This document shows positions 1-9,838 of a stretch of 64,000 nt of DNA, in pieces. A model generated the notes under the pieces. The model ran no database searches, was not told where the DNA came from, and saw only the letters and a program-made list of their open reading frames with translations. The DNA is from Paenibacillus piscarius (GTDB lineage: Bacteria; Bacillota; Bacilli; Paenibacillales; Paenibacillaceae): NCBI RefSeq assembly GCF_022234545.1, contig NZ_JAIEUI010000003.1, positions 354,500-418,499 on the forward strand, given 5' to 3'. A program made the translations under genes and the position numbers. Position 1 is the stretch's first letter. Each line of letters begins with the position of its first letter.

Positions 1-2
1 TG

Positions 3-62
3 GTCCCGCAGCGGGAGATTGTCGATTATGGCGTGAAGTGGCTGGAGCAGCACCGCAGGTAA
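3..62 (+). CDS. 3' end of an unidentified gene (partial)
   Basis: An open frame enters from the left edge and stops at TAA (60-62). Only the last 19 residues are visible (ending WLEQHRR), too few to assign a family. The stop lies 35 bp before the start of the histidine phosphatase, so the two are probably co-transcribed. The frame is supported mainly by its position just before a well-spaced ribosome binding site. Confidence 0.5.
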   Translation, partial: VPQREIVDYGVKWLEQHRR

Positions 63-97
63 TTATTGATACATATTGGGTAAAGGGGAATCGGAAT

Positions 98-733
98 TTG
101 ACGACGACTACAGTGTATATTACCAGACACGGGCAGACGGAATGGAATGTGCAGAAGCGGATGCAGGGCCACCAGGATTCGCCGCTGACTCCGCTGGGGG
201 TGCAGCAGGCAGAGTGGCTGGGCAAGGCGATGCAGGATGTGCATCTGGATGCCGTATATGCCAGTTCAAGCCCGAGGGCGCTGCGGACGGCAGAAATTAT
301 CCGGGGCGAGCGGGAGATTCCGCTGGCCGCCTTCGACGAATTCAAAGAGATCCGCCTGGGCATCTGGGAAGGCCGGGACGCCGGGGAGCTGGAGGTTCAG
401 TACCCGGAGCAGCATCAGCTCTTCTGGGGCGACCCCGGGCTGTTCAGCATCCCGGGCGGCGAGACCTTCGCCGAGGTGCAGGAGCGCGCGCTCGGCAAGC
501 TGCGCGAGCTGATCGCCCTTCATGAAGGCGGCACGATACTGATCGCGACTCATACGGTGGTCGTGAAGGTGCTGATGGCTTATTTTGAAGACCGGGCGAT
601 GGAGAAGCTGTGGGATCTGCCCTACATTCACCCTACCTGCCTGTGCAGAATCGATATCACGGACGGCGTGCCGGAGATCGTGCTGCACGGGGACACGAGT
701 CATTATGTGACCAGTGAGGGTGAGGCTGATTAG
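98..733 (+). CDS. Histidine phosphatase family protein (phosphoglycerate mutase-like)
   Basis: 211 residues. The RHG catalytic motif sits near the N terminus (YITRHGQTEWN, about residue 10), where the phospho-histidine forms. A central EIRLGIWEGR segment supplies the proton donor region, and the second histidine is in IATHTVVV near residue 150. This is the cofactor-independent-looking small phosphatase branch that includes CobC, GpmB-like and PhoE-type enzymes; the substrate cannot be told from sequence. I chose the TTG start at 98 because AAAGGGG precedes it by about nine bases. The longer frame from 38 would have no Shine-Dalgarno site and would add residues upstream of the usual family start. 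A hairpin terminator follows at 778-813. Confidence 0.9.
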   Translation: MTTTTVYITRHGQTEWNVQKRMQGHQDSPLTPLGVQQAEWLGKAMQDVHLDAVYASSSPRALRTAEIIRGEREIPLAAFDEFKEIRLGIWEGRDAGELEVQYPEQHQLFWGDPGLFSIPGGETFAEVQERALGKLRELIALHEGGTILIATHTVVVKVLMAYFEDRAMEKLWDLPYIHPTCLCRIDITDGVPEIVLHGDTSHYVTSEGEAD

Positions 734-777
734 AGAGTGATTCCGGCTACCGGGACACGCATGTGATAGAGGGACAA

Positions 778-813
778 TAAACAGGCGGTGTGCGTGATGC
801 GCACCGCTTGTTT
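778..813 (+). terminator. Hairpin terminator after the histidine phosphatase gene
   Basis: AAACAGGCGGTG pairs with CACCGCTTGTTT around a GCG/CGC inner stem and a TGAT loop. It lies 45 bp after the stop codon. The downstream T-rich side is short, so termination strength is uncertain. Confidence 0.65.
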
Positions 814-907
814 GGCGTGGGGCGGGCGGTGGGGAGGAGCTTTAATGAGTGAGGAATGTAGGTTGGATGTACGGAGTGCGAGAATGAAGCTGGATTGGTG
901 TGGCCTG

Positions 908-1144
908 CGCTGAAATGCTGCATGAAGTGCAGCACTGTGACTTGGTTGGAATGACTTTCGCAGAAATGCTGCATAAAATGCAACACTGAGGCTCATTTAG
1001 GAGCGATCAGCGCTGAAATCCTGCACATAATGCAACAAAGTCAGGTCTAACTCACCCTAAGCGTTGAAATTCATGCAAATTGTGCAAGATTTCGCCGTAG
1101 CCAGTAACTCATTCGGAAAAATCCTGCAGAAAGTGCAACATTGC
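908..1144. repeat. 51/52-bp interspaced dyad array A (5 units)
   Basis: Five units begin at about 912, 963, 1015, 1066 and 1118, giving intervals of 51, 52, 51 and 52 bp. Each has a core of the form GAAATCCTGCA-N5-TGCAACA, in which TGCA-N5-TGCA is a short inverted repeat (for example CTGCATAAAATGCAAC). The roughly 25 bp between cores is not conserved. The 52-bp steps break any reading frame, so the array does not behave like coding sequence. It fills the convergent gap between the phosphatase and the MFS gene. Confidence 0.85.
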
Positions 1145-1178
1145 GGTTCAAACAAAAAATGCTTTAACCCAGTTCAAT

Positions 1179-2450
1179 CTACATGGACAGATCGCCTGTT
1201 AGGTTAACGTCCCTGGGACGCCGTCCTGGCAACTCCGGCGCAGACAGGTCACCGTCCAGCGTCTTCAGGCCGGGCAGGCAGAATGCTACACCGGCGTATA
1301 GTGCCGGAAGAAGGCCTGCGGCCAGCAGCAGAACCGGGAAGCCGTACAGCTCGGCTACAGCTCCTGCAGCGAAGGCGCCAATGGGGGACAGGCTTCCGCC
1401 GATCAGGAAACGGACCGAGTTCACCCGTCCCTGAAGCTGGCCGGGCACGAGCCGTCCGTGCAGCGAGGAGCTTAGAGAGCTGAAGAACGGCCCCATCAGC
1501 CCGGCGGCGAATACGGCGAATAAGGCAAATCCATAGCTGGGCATGAAGCCCCAGATCATGGTAATGATGCCGGACAGGCCTAAGCTGCCCAACATGACCG
1601 CGCGCCGCTGCCTAATCTCCCCTATCAACGAGATTATACCCAGCCCGGCCAGGTATCCGAGCGCAGAAGCGGTAGACAGTGTCCCCACCGCCGCCGCATC
1701 GCGGTGCAGCACCTCGCGGACATAAGGGACCATCATCGTCCAGATGGCGATGGAGCTAAGGTTGCTGACGGCGGCCATCATCATGATGACCAGCATGGCG
1801 GGGAACTGACGGTAGAAGGAGAAGCCTTCGGTGACCTCCCGCAGATAGCCGGACACTGAGAAGCCTGTGGCCGGGGTGATGGCCGGCTTGCCCGTCCGTG
1901 GCAGCCACAGCAGGGTGGCAATCGCCGCCGAATAACAGACGGCGTTGACCCCAAGCGCCGGCAAGGCTCCGCTGGCCGCGGTCAGGATGCCAGCGAGTGC
2001 CGGACCGAGCAGGGCGGCGGCACCCTTGCAGCCGTCAATGATCGCGAAGGCGCGCATCAGCTTGCCGGTGGAGGCAACACCGGGGATGACGGCCATGGCG
2101 GTCGGCAGGAACAGCGCCGAGCAGGCCCCGCTCAGACTGGCAGCGGCGAACAGCTGCCAGAGCTGGAGATGGCCGGCGAGCCCCAGCGAGAGCGGCAGCA
2201 GGAGGGCCAGCAGCCGCAGGGAGGCGAGGCAGGCCATGAACCGGACGCGCGGCAGCCGGTCGGACAGCGGGGAGCCGAGCAGGCGCAGCACCTGCTCGGG
2301 GATCATAGAGCTGAGCGCAAGCGCCCCCATCGCCAGCTTGGAGCCGGTCAGCTCATAGACCAGCCACTCCATCGCCAGCAGCCCAAAGGCATCGCCGAAG
2401 GCACTGAGGGATACCGTAGATAACAAACCGTAATAGCTGCGCTTCTGCAT
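1179..2450 (-). CDS. MFS transporter, probable drug/metabolite exporter
   Basis: 423 residues with about 12 hydrophobic membrane segments and the MFS loop signatures SDRLPRVRFM (between segments 2 and 3) and GRVNSVRFLIGG in the second half, as in the EntS/macrolide-type efflux branch of the superfamily. Substrate unknown. ATG at 2450 is preferred: AAGGGG lies eight bases upstream, whereas the in-frame GTG at 2459 overlaps that ribosome binding site. The start is 5 bp past the stop of the ArsR-type gene, so the two form one transcript. By the usual arrangement of such pairs, the regulator probably senses the compound that the transporter exports. Confidence 0.88.
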   Translation of the reverse strand: MQKRSYYGLLSTVSLSAFGDAFGLLAMEWLVYELTGSKLAMGALALSSMIPEQVLRLLGSPLSDRLPRVRFMACLASLRLLALLLPLSLGLAGHLQLWQLFAAASLSGACSALFLPTAMAVIPGVASTGKLMRAFAIIDGCKGAAALLGPALAGILTAASGALPALGVNAVCYSAAIATLLWLPRTGKPAITPATGFSVSGYLREVTEGFSFYRQFPAMLVIMMMAAVSNLSSIAIWTMMVPYVREVLHRDAAAVGTLSTASALGYLAGLGIISLIGEIRQRRAVMLGSLGLSGIITMIWGFMPSYGFALFAVFAAGLMGPFFSSLSSSLHGRLVPGQLQGRVNSVRFLIGGSLSPIGAFAAGAVAELYGFPVLLLAAGLLPALYAGVAFCLPGLKTLDGDLSAPELPGRRPRDVNLTGDLSM

Positions 2451-2455
2451 GAATA

Positions 2456-3361
2456 TCACCCCTTCAGATAATCCCCAATTTGCCCGGGCAGGCCGTTCAG
2501 CGCCTCCAGCCGCAGGCTGTAGGAGGTGTTTCTGCCGCTGGTGTGCACGATGATCAGCCCTGCTGCCCGCAGCGCAATTAGGTGGTAGTGGATGGTGCTT
2601 TTGGACAGGCCGGCGGCCTTCACAATCTCGGTGAAAGTCAGCTGGCTGCCGGTAAGCAGCCGGAGAATGAACAGCCGGGTCTCATCGGACAATGCCCGGG
2701 TAAGCCGCAGCAGTGCGGCAGCCGGCCGTCCCTCCTCTGGCGGAAGTGCGTCGCAGGAATAGCTGGTGAACACATACTCATCATAGAGAGAAGATATGAC
2801 CAAGGGACGTGCGTGATACTGCGGAACAAGAATGATCTGCTTCAGCGTCTCTGACGGGTACAGACGCATCCCTTGAGTCGCCGCTTCGTACACCTCCATA
2901 CCATTCTTGCCGTCCAGCAGCGCTGTCCGTGCCGTGGCCTCCTGCTGCAGCCCCTCTAGAATGGCCGGATTAATGGTGCTGAAATAGCCGTCGTTCCATA
3001 CGCGGATCACTTCAGCGGCAGCGTCCCGCAGCTCGGCAAGGTTCGCAGGGACAGTCTGTCCGAAGCGGCCGGAGATTTCATACATTTCTCCCGGAGACAG
3101 CGATGTGAACCAGCTGAGAAAATCCTCTACCGCACGCTCCCCGGGACAGCTCCAGATATAGGGAGACAGACTGAAATTGTCTGTAAGCTTCATGACCTCT
3201 TTCATCCTCTGGAGCTTGACGGGGGCGAACTGCGCCTGCACCTGGCGCACCCAGGGAGGCCCGGCATCCAGTGCGTTGTGATTCTGCTTGCCGACCAGCG
3301 CACTCAGGCTGGTGACGCACTCATAGATGGGCGCGAAGTCTACGGTCAGTTTGTAATCCAT
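2456..3361 (-). CDS. ArsR/SmtB-type winged-helix transcriptional regulator with N-terminal sensor domain
   Basis: 301 residues. The C-terminal 80 residues form an ArsR-like winged helix (ALSDETRLFILRLL, then a recognition helix around GLSKSTIHYHLIALRAAG, then the wing). About 210 residues of uncharacterised N-terminal domain precede it, making this a long ArsR. No metal-binding cysteine cluster is visible, so a non-metal ligand is more likely. ATG at 3361 (MDYKLTVDF) is chosen over the frame opening at 3442 because the upstream stretch contains the promoter and a perfect palindrome. It is the first gene of a two-gene operon with the MFS transporter and is likely autoregulated. Confidence 0.85.
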   Translation of the reverse strand: MDYKLTVDFAPIYECVTSLSALVGKQNHNALDAGPPWVRQVQAQFAPVKLQRMKEVMKLTDNFSLSPYIWSCPGERAVEDFLSWFTSLSPGEMYEISGRFGQTVPANLAELRDAAAEVIRVWNDGYFSTINPAILEGLQQEATARTALLDGKNGMEVYEAATQGMRLYPSETLKQIILVPQYHARPLVISSLYDEYVFTSYSCDALPPEEGRPAAALLRLTRALSDETRLFILRLLTGSQLTFTEIVKAAGLSKSTIHYHLIALRAAGLIIVHTSGRNTSYSLRLEALNGLPGQIGDYLKG

Positions 3362-3381
3362 ATGAATGTCCCGCTTTCTTG

Positions 3382-3399
3382 GTTCTATATTTATAGAAC
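3382..3399. promoter_or_regulatory. Candidate operator of the ArsR-type regulator
   Basis: GTTCTATA-TT-TATAGAAC, an 8+8 perfect inverted repeat, lies 21 bp upstream of the regulator's start and downstream of an AT-rich stretch (3405-3420) that could hold the -10 region. Palindromes of this size and place are typical ArsR-family autoregulatory sites. Confidence 0.6.
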
Positions 3400-3444
3400 T
3401 GATTGTTTGTTTTATAATAAATGAACTTAATGCAATAAGCAAGC

Positions 3445-3490
3445 AAAAAAAAGCGGTACCCGCAGCGCTTCATACGCTGCGGATACCGCC
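3445..3490 (-). terminator. Rho-independent terminator of the SLH nuclease gene
   Basis: On the minus strand a stem GGTATCCGCAGCG / CGCTGCGGGTACC is followed by eight T residues. It begins 25 bp after the stop of the 2,107-residue gene. Confidence 0.88.
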
Positions 3491-3514
3491 GCCCTGGCAG
3501 ATTGCCGTGGAATG

Positions 3515-6500
3515 CTAGTTAATGAATTGAAGCGACTTCAGAGTCTTCTCCAGCATGACAGCCGCTTCTGCGCGGGTTGCCAGCTTGGCTGGAGCAAATG
3601 CACCGTCTGGCGTCCCCTGGATAATGCCTGCGGCGGCGATCTCAGCTACCGCTGCTCTGGACCAGGCCGGGATGCTTGCGGCATCGCGGAATTTCGCCAG
3701 TCCGGCCGGGTCAGCCGTCAGGGTCTTGCCGGTGAACTTCATGGCTTTGGACAGGACTGCCGCCATCTCCTGGCGGGTAATCGGGCTGCCCGGCTTGAAG
3801 CTGCCGTCGGTGTAGCCGGTAATCAGACCTGCGGCTGCTGCTGTCTGTACAGCATCCGTATACCATGTGCCAGCACGGACGTCACTGAAGGACGTGCCTG
3901 CAGCTGCCGGTGCAAGGCCCAGCGCACGAGTGATGAGGGCTGCGAACTCTGCCCGTGTAATAGACTGGGCAGGCGAGTAGGCAGTGCTGCTGGTACCGGT
4001 GATGACCAGCTTGGAGGCCAGCAGCTCAATAGAGCTCTGTGCCCAATGTCCGGCAGTGTCGCCGAAGGCCTTGGACGATTTTACGACAGTGTAATAGCTG
4101 TTGCTGTTGCGCTTGATCGTTACCTCTGTGTGCCCGTCTGCTGTACTTGCGAAGACGGAAGGCACGAAGGAAAGCTTGCCCGTGGCCGGGTCATAGTTGA
4201 CCCCGGTTGCCCCCGAGGCATTCAGTGCTCCGGTGGCCGTAAGGGTCCGCTTTACATAGGTGCTGCCGAAGCTGTTCAGCGGAACGCTTGTAGTGCCTGC
4301 CTGGGCAACGACACTGAATTCAATCACTGGACCGGCTAACGTGAGCCCATTGCCCTGTGCGGCAATGGCCTTATTCAGACCATCCAGTGCAGACTGACTG
4401 CCTGTAAGCAGTGAGACAGTGACCGTGAACTCTCCGGTACCGAGCCGTGCGGCCAGTGCTGATCCGTTCACAACGCTCAGCAGCAGAGAGTATGAGGCTC
4501 CGCCGGTCGAGGTGAAGGTAAGCACGGTGTCCGGGCGGGCAGTCGCCTGCTGGATCAACACGCTGCCGGGCAGTACAACCTGTGCGCCGCCTGCCGAGGC
4601 AGTAAGCGGGATAACCAGCTCACTGGAGCCGACTGGCAGGGCAGCCAGCTTCGCGGTTAGCTCAGCTGCTGTAAGTGTGGTAATCTGTGGCACTGCTGTA
4701 CTTGAAGCAGGAGTCGGACTTGGTGCAGGCGTTGCCGTAGGCGTCACTCCCCCGGAGCCTCCCGGATTAGATCCAGCCGGATCGGTAGTTGGAGCTGGCG
4801 TTGTAGTCGGGCTTGGACTTGGAACGGCTCCCTTCAGATCGGTGATCCGGCCTTCAAGCTTGGAGGTGACCGGTTTATGGTTCTTCAGATAAGCCAGCAG
4901 CACCTCAAAGTCAGGCAGGCCCAGCTCATAATAACGCCCGTCCGCCTTGGCGGAGGCCAGTGCGCGGTAGAAGTCTCCGCCGCCTGCCATGAAGGAATTC
5001 GTCGACAGAATGTAATAGCCTGCCGGATCAATCGGCTGATAAGAGCCGTCCGCCTGCTTGATCTCTACAGAGATAATCCGTTCCCCGGCCTGGGTCACCT
5101 GACCGGTCAAAGAACTCACAATCTCCGGCTTTTTGGTTGAATCATACGTGTATTTCATTCCCGAGACATGGGCGAACCGTCCCTGGTCGGTTTCCAGGCC
5201 GCTGACTGCGTTCTCCAGAGAGGAGATAATCTCCGCACCGGTAACCTTCAGGGCGACGAGGCTGTTATTGAACGGAAGGGTGGTTAACACTTCACCCATC
5301 GTAATCTCACCCTTGTCAATCGCTGCACGGATGCCCCCGCCATTCTGGATGGCGACGACGCCTTTGATTGTACCCAGCTCATCCTTGGACACGAAGTTAG
5401 GCATCAGCTCGGTTACCTTCTCTGCAATACTGTCCGCAATCATGTTGCCGATCGGTGTCTCTTCCTTACGCACCACGCGAACGGATTTCCCGTCGATGTC
5501 GCGGTTGGTGTAGAGGTCAACGTCCGACTGGCCTACAACCTGGCTGCGGACCAATTCGAGCTCAGAATCGTATGTGGAAGCCAGCTTGGCTTTGGCCGCC
5601 GGATCTTCAGCGTATTTGGCTACATCCAGCAGCTTGCCGTTGTACGATACAATTTCGCCGTTCTTGTCGAAGACAACGTCCAGTTGTCCCAGATTTTGAC
5701 CGTATTCTCCCGTCTGGACCACCAGCACCGGCTTACCTGTACCAACATTGGTAACCGGCTCAGGAGGGTTGTCGATCTTGGTATGAGAATGCCCGCCGAC
5801 AATGATGTCAATGCCCGGGACAGCGGCAGCAAGATTCTTGTCTACGGTGTACCCCAGATGGGTTACCGCGATAATCTTATTAACCCCTTTGGCTTCGAGC
5901 ATCGCTACAGTGTTCTTCGCGCTCTCTACATGGTCCTTGAAGCTGATCTTATCCCCCGGAGAAGATAAGCCGACCGTATCCTCAGTGGTCAGACCGAAGA
6001 TGCCAACCTTCTCCCCGTAGACGTCTTTGATTACAGCCGGATAGATGTTGCCGTTATGCGTGGTGTCACCTCCGGCGATGGTAACGATATCGTTGTGATA
6101 CCGGTCCGCCAGCTCACTGTTCCTGGTAGTGAAATCAATATTGGCACTGGCGAACGGGAACCTGGCTGCTTCCACGAAATTTCTCAGATACTCAGGATGC
6201 TCCTTATTCTGGTCAAATTCATGGTTACCGAAGGTCATCGCGTCATAGCCGAGATCGTTCATGAAATCGACATCCGCCATGCCTTTAAAAGTGGTGGAAT
6301 ACAGTGTTCCCGAGAACACATCTCCCGCATCCAGCAGCAGCGTATAGGGGTTGCGTTCCTGCTTGATCGCTGTAGCACGCTTGGCAATGGTCTCCAGATG
6401 TCCGTGCGTGTCATTCGTGTGCAGTACACGCAGAGCGAAATCGGACAGATCGAACTGGGCGACCACCGGATCATGGTCGGATGCCCGTCCACGAGATGCC

Positions 6501-9500
6501 GGGAAATCTGCATTGAGATGGACAACGTCCACTTCTGCGGATTCCGCAATATTTTTACTCGCCAAAATATGGTCCAGCACCTGTGAGTTTCCGTCATACG
6601 TATAGGTGTACTGTTCATTAAGCGGCAGCTTGTCAATCAGATTGTCCAGCTCATTGCCTTTGAGAATCTCTGCGGTCTTGGTGAATTGGAAATCATTCAA
6701 GTCGCCCATGGCAATAATATTCGCCGACGGGTTGGCTGCCAGTACATCCTTGACGAAGCCGTTCACGACGGCGGCAATCTGATGGCGTTGTGTTTCACTG
6801 GATAATACCGGAGGCTGAACGTTCTCAAACGGGCCGTTGTCCCCCGATTTGGAATTGAAGTGATTGGCAATTACAATGACCTTTTTGCCTTTGAACTCGA
6901 ATTGTGCAGCCAGCGGCTTGCGGGAAGCATCAAAAGCCTTGTTCGCCGGATCAATTCTTCCCGGATTGGAGCTTAACTGGTCCGCAGCCGCATTATAGCT
7001 GACTGCTTGCAGAGCGGAGCCCTTCTGTCCGCTGATGCTGTCCGACAACTTGACTCTTGCTGGATTATAGAGGAAGCCTACCCGGATATTGCCGCCGGGA
7101 GCACCACCGTCCGCTTTGTCCACCGGGGCAATATCAATATACTTGTAAGCCGGTCCTCCGGCGGTCTGAATAGCTTGAATCAGCTCAGCGGCGCTGGCTT
7201 CCACGATACCGTTGTCAGTTTCGCCATTGCTGTCCTGCATTTCAACGACGCTGATAATATCCGGCTTCTTGAGATTCACAGCGATGGACTGAGCCAGCTT
7301 CTGAATCTTCGCAGTCCCTACGCCAGGGTAGTAGTTCTCAATATTGTACGAAGCCACCAGCAGCTTGTCCTCATCGACAGCAATGGTAGAGGTCTCCTGT
7401 GTGAAGCTGCTTCGGGTAATGCTTGGCAGGCTTCCCTCTGCCGGAATCACCTTGTAGTTGCCGTTGTTATAGCCGATTACGCCGGTAACATCACTGTTGA
7501 ACCGGTCGCCTGTACCGACCTCCTGGCCGGGATTGCCGTAGGCGATCAACAGGCGCTGCGGATTAAGATTTTTGACGTCTTTAAGTACAAGTCCGCCTGC
7601 CGGTGTAATAACATCGTCCATAGTATTGTCCACTCTGGTAGGAATGTTATATACGGTGGAGGTACCGCCGCCGCTTGTCCAATACGGACTGAGAATCACA
7701 GGAGTCGGAAGTGTAACGAGCATTCCTTCAAGCGATTCATAGAAGTCGATAGCATCCTCAGCGGGCTGGAATTCAGTTAGGTTATCATCGTCGATAACTG
7801 AGGACGGGATGATCCGCCCGCCTTTACCCAGAACTACAGGCTCAGGAAGTTTAACGTTTTTGGCAACCGTCTTGATTGTACTGAGTGTAATTTGGGTGGA
7901 GGTCAGATTCTTGCTGCTGCCCTCATTGTACTCAGACACCATACCCGATACATTCACATGATCTCCGATATCGGGCTTCAGGCTGGTATTCGTGCTGTAT
8001 ACGAATATGCCTTCAGAGGTATTGTCATTGGTATCCGGCTTAGGGTCCTGTATGAAAAAGCCTTTATAATTGCCGTTCGCAAATGTATATCCATACTGGG
8101 TAACAATCCCCTCGACATCCGTAACGGTCTGGCCGGCATATTCAGAGGTATGGGATTCTCCTTGAATATCATGGATACGCGGCGGCGCGGAAGCCGTATA
8201 GGTGAAGGTGTATACTTTGCTGGTCTGCCCCGGGATGGAGGCGATTGCCTTAATTACAGTATCCTTGCTGATTGTAATTGGAGCTGTATACGTTGTGCTG
8301 GATAGGGTTGGCTCTGATCCGTCGAGCGTATAATAAATCGCTGCTCCATCAGTAGGACTCGACAGCGTGACTGTGCCTCCAGTGATAATCCGGCCGGAGC
8401 CGGGGCTGGCGGTCACAGAGAAGAGCTCTTCTACCAGGCTCTCTGCGTTCAGCGGAACGAATTGATAGACATCATTAAACTGTTCAATCACACCGGTGAT
8501 TCTATCAAAATGCTTGCCTGCAATCAGTTGAGGCAGGTCGGAGTAGATTCTGAAGGTCTGCCCTCCTTGAGTGGCGGTGACATTCTTACCGTCTTTACTT
8601 GTGACCGTTACATTCTCAAGGGTAACCAGCTGAGCCTCGTAAGCTTCGCCTTTGGCAGCCGTCAGATCTGCGGCGTTAATAAGCTTAGGGGCGGGGACAC
8701 CGGCATTCGGGGTAACTACACTGTAGTTAAGCCCGGCGGACGGTTTGAGTTCCTGCAGGTTACTGTAAATATCCATAACTCCTTGCACATTAACGGTATC
8801 GCCAACCTGGGCGAAATCCGGGAATCCGTACAGCACGATCGCTGCCACGGCATCCTGAATGTACATTTTTGCACCGTCGATGTGTGTAACGGTTCCTCCT
8901 GTCCACACATTCTGGCCCTTAGGCTCCGGGCGGACAGAGGCGATATCCTGTTGCTCTAGCACGGTGTAATCATAGCTTGATACCGTACTGTACACTGAAT
9001 CCGATACGGCAGCATAGGTCTTGATAGTGGTGGGGGCATTCAGCAAAATGGGTCCGCTGTATGGCTTGAATTCCGCTTCTGTACCATTTGTGTAGACTGA
9101 GGCGTAGACGGATGCGCCTACGGTTGATGTACTTAGGGAGATGGCGGTGCCTGCAGGCCAGGCATTTGCCGCCGGAGAGGCCGTGACCGGTTCTACAGCC
9201 TGAGGCTGGCTATAGCGGCTGTTGCGGGGATCAGGGGGCTGGACGGTGAAATCATTGGTGTTGTTATCGGTATCCAGGCCGCGGTTGCCGGTAGGATCAT
9301 CCGGAAGTGCGAGACGAATCGCCGCAGTGGTGTTTGAGAGAGCGGGTACGGCTGAAGTTTCGTAAGCATTCGCTGTTCCGTAGCCTACCAGGTCAACGAC
9401 TTGATCGGAGCTGTCTAACAGATGAACCTTACCGTTCGTAGCGCTCAAATCAATGCTGCCGGTAAGGTCAGGGTCAGGGAGGCTAGCGCCACTGCCATTG

Positions 9501-9838
9501 GTTCCGGCTTTTTGTTGAATGAGCACATAACTGCCCGGCCGGACCGTCCCGGTTAGCGCAGTTGTATTTGAAGTGTTAAATGAGCCGTCGGCTTTGGCAT
9601 AACCTACCTTCCATCCGGTCAGATCAACCGGCTGCTCCGTGGGATTGTATAATTCAATGAAGTCGTTTTTGTATTGAGCGCCGTTGTTGCCGCCGCCCCC
9701 GTAGACTTGTGAGATTACAATATTACTATTATCCGGTGTTGCCTGAGCACTTTGTCCGGCAGGGGTTACCAGTCCGAGCAGCATCAGCACGGATAGTCCT
9801 GCAGACAGCCATCTTCGCATCCTGTGAGAAATAACCAT
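3515..9838 (-). CDS. Cell-surface ExeM/NucH-like nuclease fused to 5'-nucleotidase with three SLH domains
   Basis: 2,107 residues. In order: signal peptide (1-33, ends AQA); lamin-tail domain (about 35-150, IVISQVYGGGG); OB-fold-like modules (about 300-400 and 560-700); a chitobiase-C-like beta domain (about 480-545, YYTLDGSEPT); an endonuclease/exonuclease/phosphatase domain (about 830-1120, VASYNIENYY and SDHDPVVAQF); a calcineurin-like 5'-nucleotidase domain with its metal ligands (HTNDTHGH, DAGDVFSG, GNHEFD, GGHSH); the 5'-nucleotidase C-terminal domain (NGGGIRAAI); a Pro/Thr linker; an unassigned beta domain; and three SLH repeats (about 1850-2107). The architecture predicts cleavage of extracellular DNA followed by release of phosphate from nucleotides, held on the wall by SLH binding to pyruvylated polymer. 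B. subtilis YhcR is a partial relative. The ATG at 9838 has GAGGAG about 13 bases upstream, a rather long spacing. Confidence 0.93.
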   Translation of the reverse strand: MVISHRMRRWLSAGLSVLMLLGLVTPAGQSAQATPDNSNIVISQVYGGGGNNGAQYKNDFIELYNPTEQPVDLTGWKVGYAKADGSFNTSNTTALTGTVRPGSYVLIQQKAGTNGSGASLPDPDLTGSIDLSATNGKVHLLDSSDQVVDLVGYGTANAYETSAVPALSNTTAAIRLALPDDPTGNRGLDTDNNTNDFTVQPPDPRNSRYSQPQAVEPVTASPAANAWPAGTAISLSTSTVGASVYASVYTNGTEAEFKPYSGPILLNAPTTIKTYAAVSDSVYSTVSSYDYTVLEQQDIASVRPEPKGQNVWTGGTVTHIDGAKMYIQDAVAAIVLYGFPDFAQVGDTVNVQGVMDIYSNLQELKPSAGLNYSVVTPNAGVPAPKLINAADLTAAKGEAYEAQLVTLENVTVTSKDGKNVTATQGGQTFRIYSDLPQLIAGKHFDRITGVIEQFNDVYQFVPLNAESLVEELFSVTASPGSGRIITGGTVTLSSPTDGAAIYYTLDGSEPTLSSTTYTAPITISKDTVIKAIASIPGQTSKVYTFTYTASAPPRIHDIQGESHTSEYAGQTVTDVEGIVTQYGYTFANGNYKGFFIQDPKPDTNDNTSEGIFVYSTNTSLKPDIGDHVNVSGMVSEYNEGSSKNLTSTQITLSTIKTVAKNVKLPEPVVLGKGGRIIPSSVIDDDNLTEFQPAEDAIDFYESLEGMLVTLPTPVILSPYWTSGGGTSTVYNIPTRVDNTMDDVITPAGGLVLKDVKNLNPQRLLIAYGNPGQEVGTGDRFNSDVTGVIGYNNGNYKVIPAEGSLPSITRSSFTQETSTIAVDEDKLLVASYNIENYYPGVGTAKIQKLAQSIAVNLKKPDIISVVEMQDSNGETDNGIVEASAAELIQAIQTAGGPAYKYIDIAPVDKADGGAPGGNIRVGFLYNPARVKLSDSISGQKGSALQAVSYNAAADQLSSNPGRIDPANKAFDASRKPLAAQFEFKGKKVIVIANHFNSKSGDNGPFENVQPPVLSSETQRHQIAAVVNGFVKDVLAANPSANIIAMGDLNDFQFTKTAEILKGNELDNLIDKLPLNEQYTYTYDGNSQVLDHILASKNIAESAEVDVVHLNADFPASRGRASDHDPVVAQFDLSDFALRVLHTNDTHGHLETIAKRATAIKQERNPYTLLLDAGDVFSGTLYSTTFKGMADVDFMNDLGYDAMTFGNHEFDQNKEHPEYLRNFVEAARFPFASANIDFTTRNSELADRYHNDIVTIAGGDTTHNGNIYPAVIKDVYGEKVGIFGLTTEDTVGLSSPGDKISFKDHVESAKNTVAMLEAKGVNKIIAVTHLGYTVDKNLAAAVPGIDIIVGGHSHTKIDNPPEPVTNVGTGKPVLVVQTGEYGQNLGQLDVVFDKNGEIVSYNGKLLDVAKYAEDPAAKAKLASTYDSELELVRSQVVGQSDVDLYTNRDIDGKSVRVVRKEETPIGNMIADSIAEKVTELMPNFVSKDELGTIKGVVAIQNGGGIRAAIDKGEITMGEVLTTLPFNNSLVALKVTGAEIISSLENAVSGLETDQGRFAHVSGMKYTYDSTKKPEIVSSLTGQVTQAGERIISVEIKQADGSYQPIDPAGYYILSTNSFMAGGGDFYRALASAKADGRYYELGLPDFEVLLAYLKNHKPVTSKLEGRITDLKGAVPSPSPTTTPAPTTDPAGSNPGGSGGVTPTATPAPSPTPASSTAVPQITTLTAAELTAKLAALPVGSSELVIPLTASAGGAQVVLPGSVLIQQATARPDTVLTFTSTGGASYSLLLSVVNGSALAARLGTGEFTVTVSLLTGSQSALDGLNKAIAAQGNGLTLAGPVIEFSVVAQAGTTSVPLNSFGSTYVKRTLTATGALNASGATGVNYDPATGKLSFVPSVFASTADGHTEVTIKRNSNSYYTVVKSSKAFGDTAGHWAQSSIELLASKLVITGTSSTAYSPAQSITRAEFAALITRALGLAPAAAGTSFSDVRAGTWYTDAVQTAAAAGLITGYTDGSFKPGSPITRQEMAAVLSKAMKFTGKTLTADPAGLAKFRDAASIPAWSRAAVAEIAAAGIIQGTPDGAFAPAKLATRAEAAVMLEKTLKSLQFIN

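Noticed and set aside
908..1144. CRISPR-like pattern of conserved core and variable linker
   Set aside because: The cores are short and imperfect, linkers are partly repeated in other arrays, steps are 51-52 bp with dyads too small for CRISPR repeats, and no cas gene is in the window.
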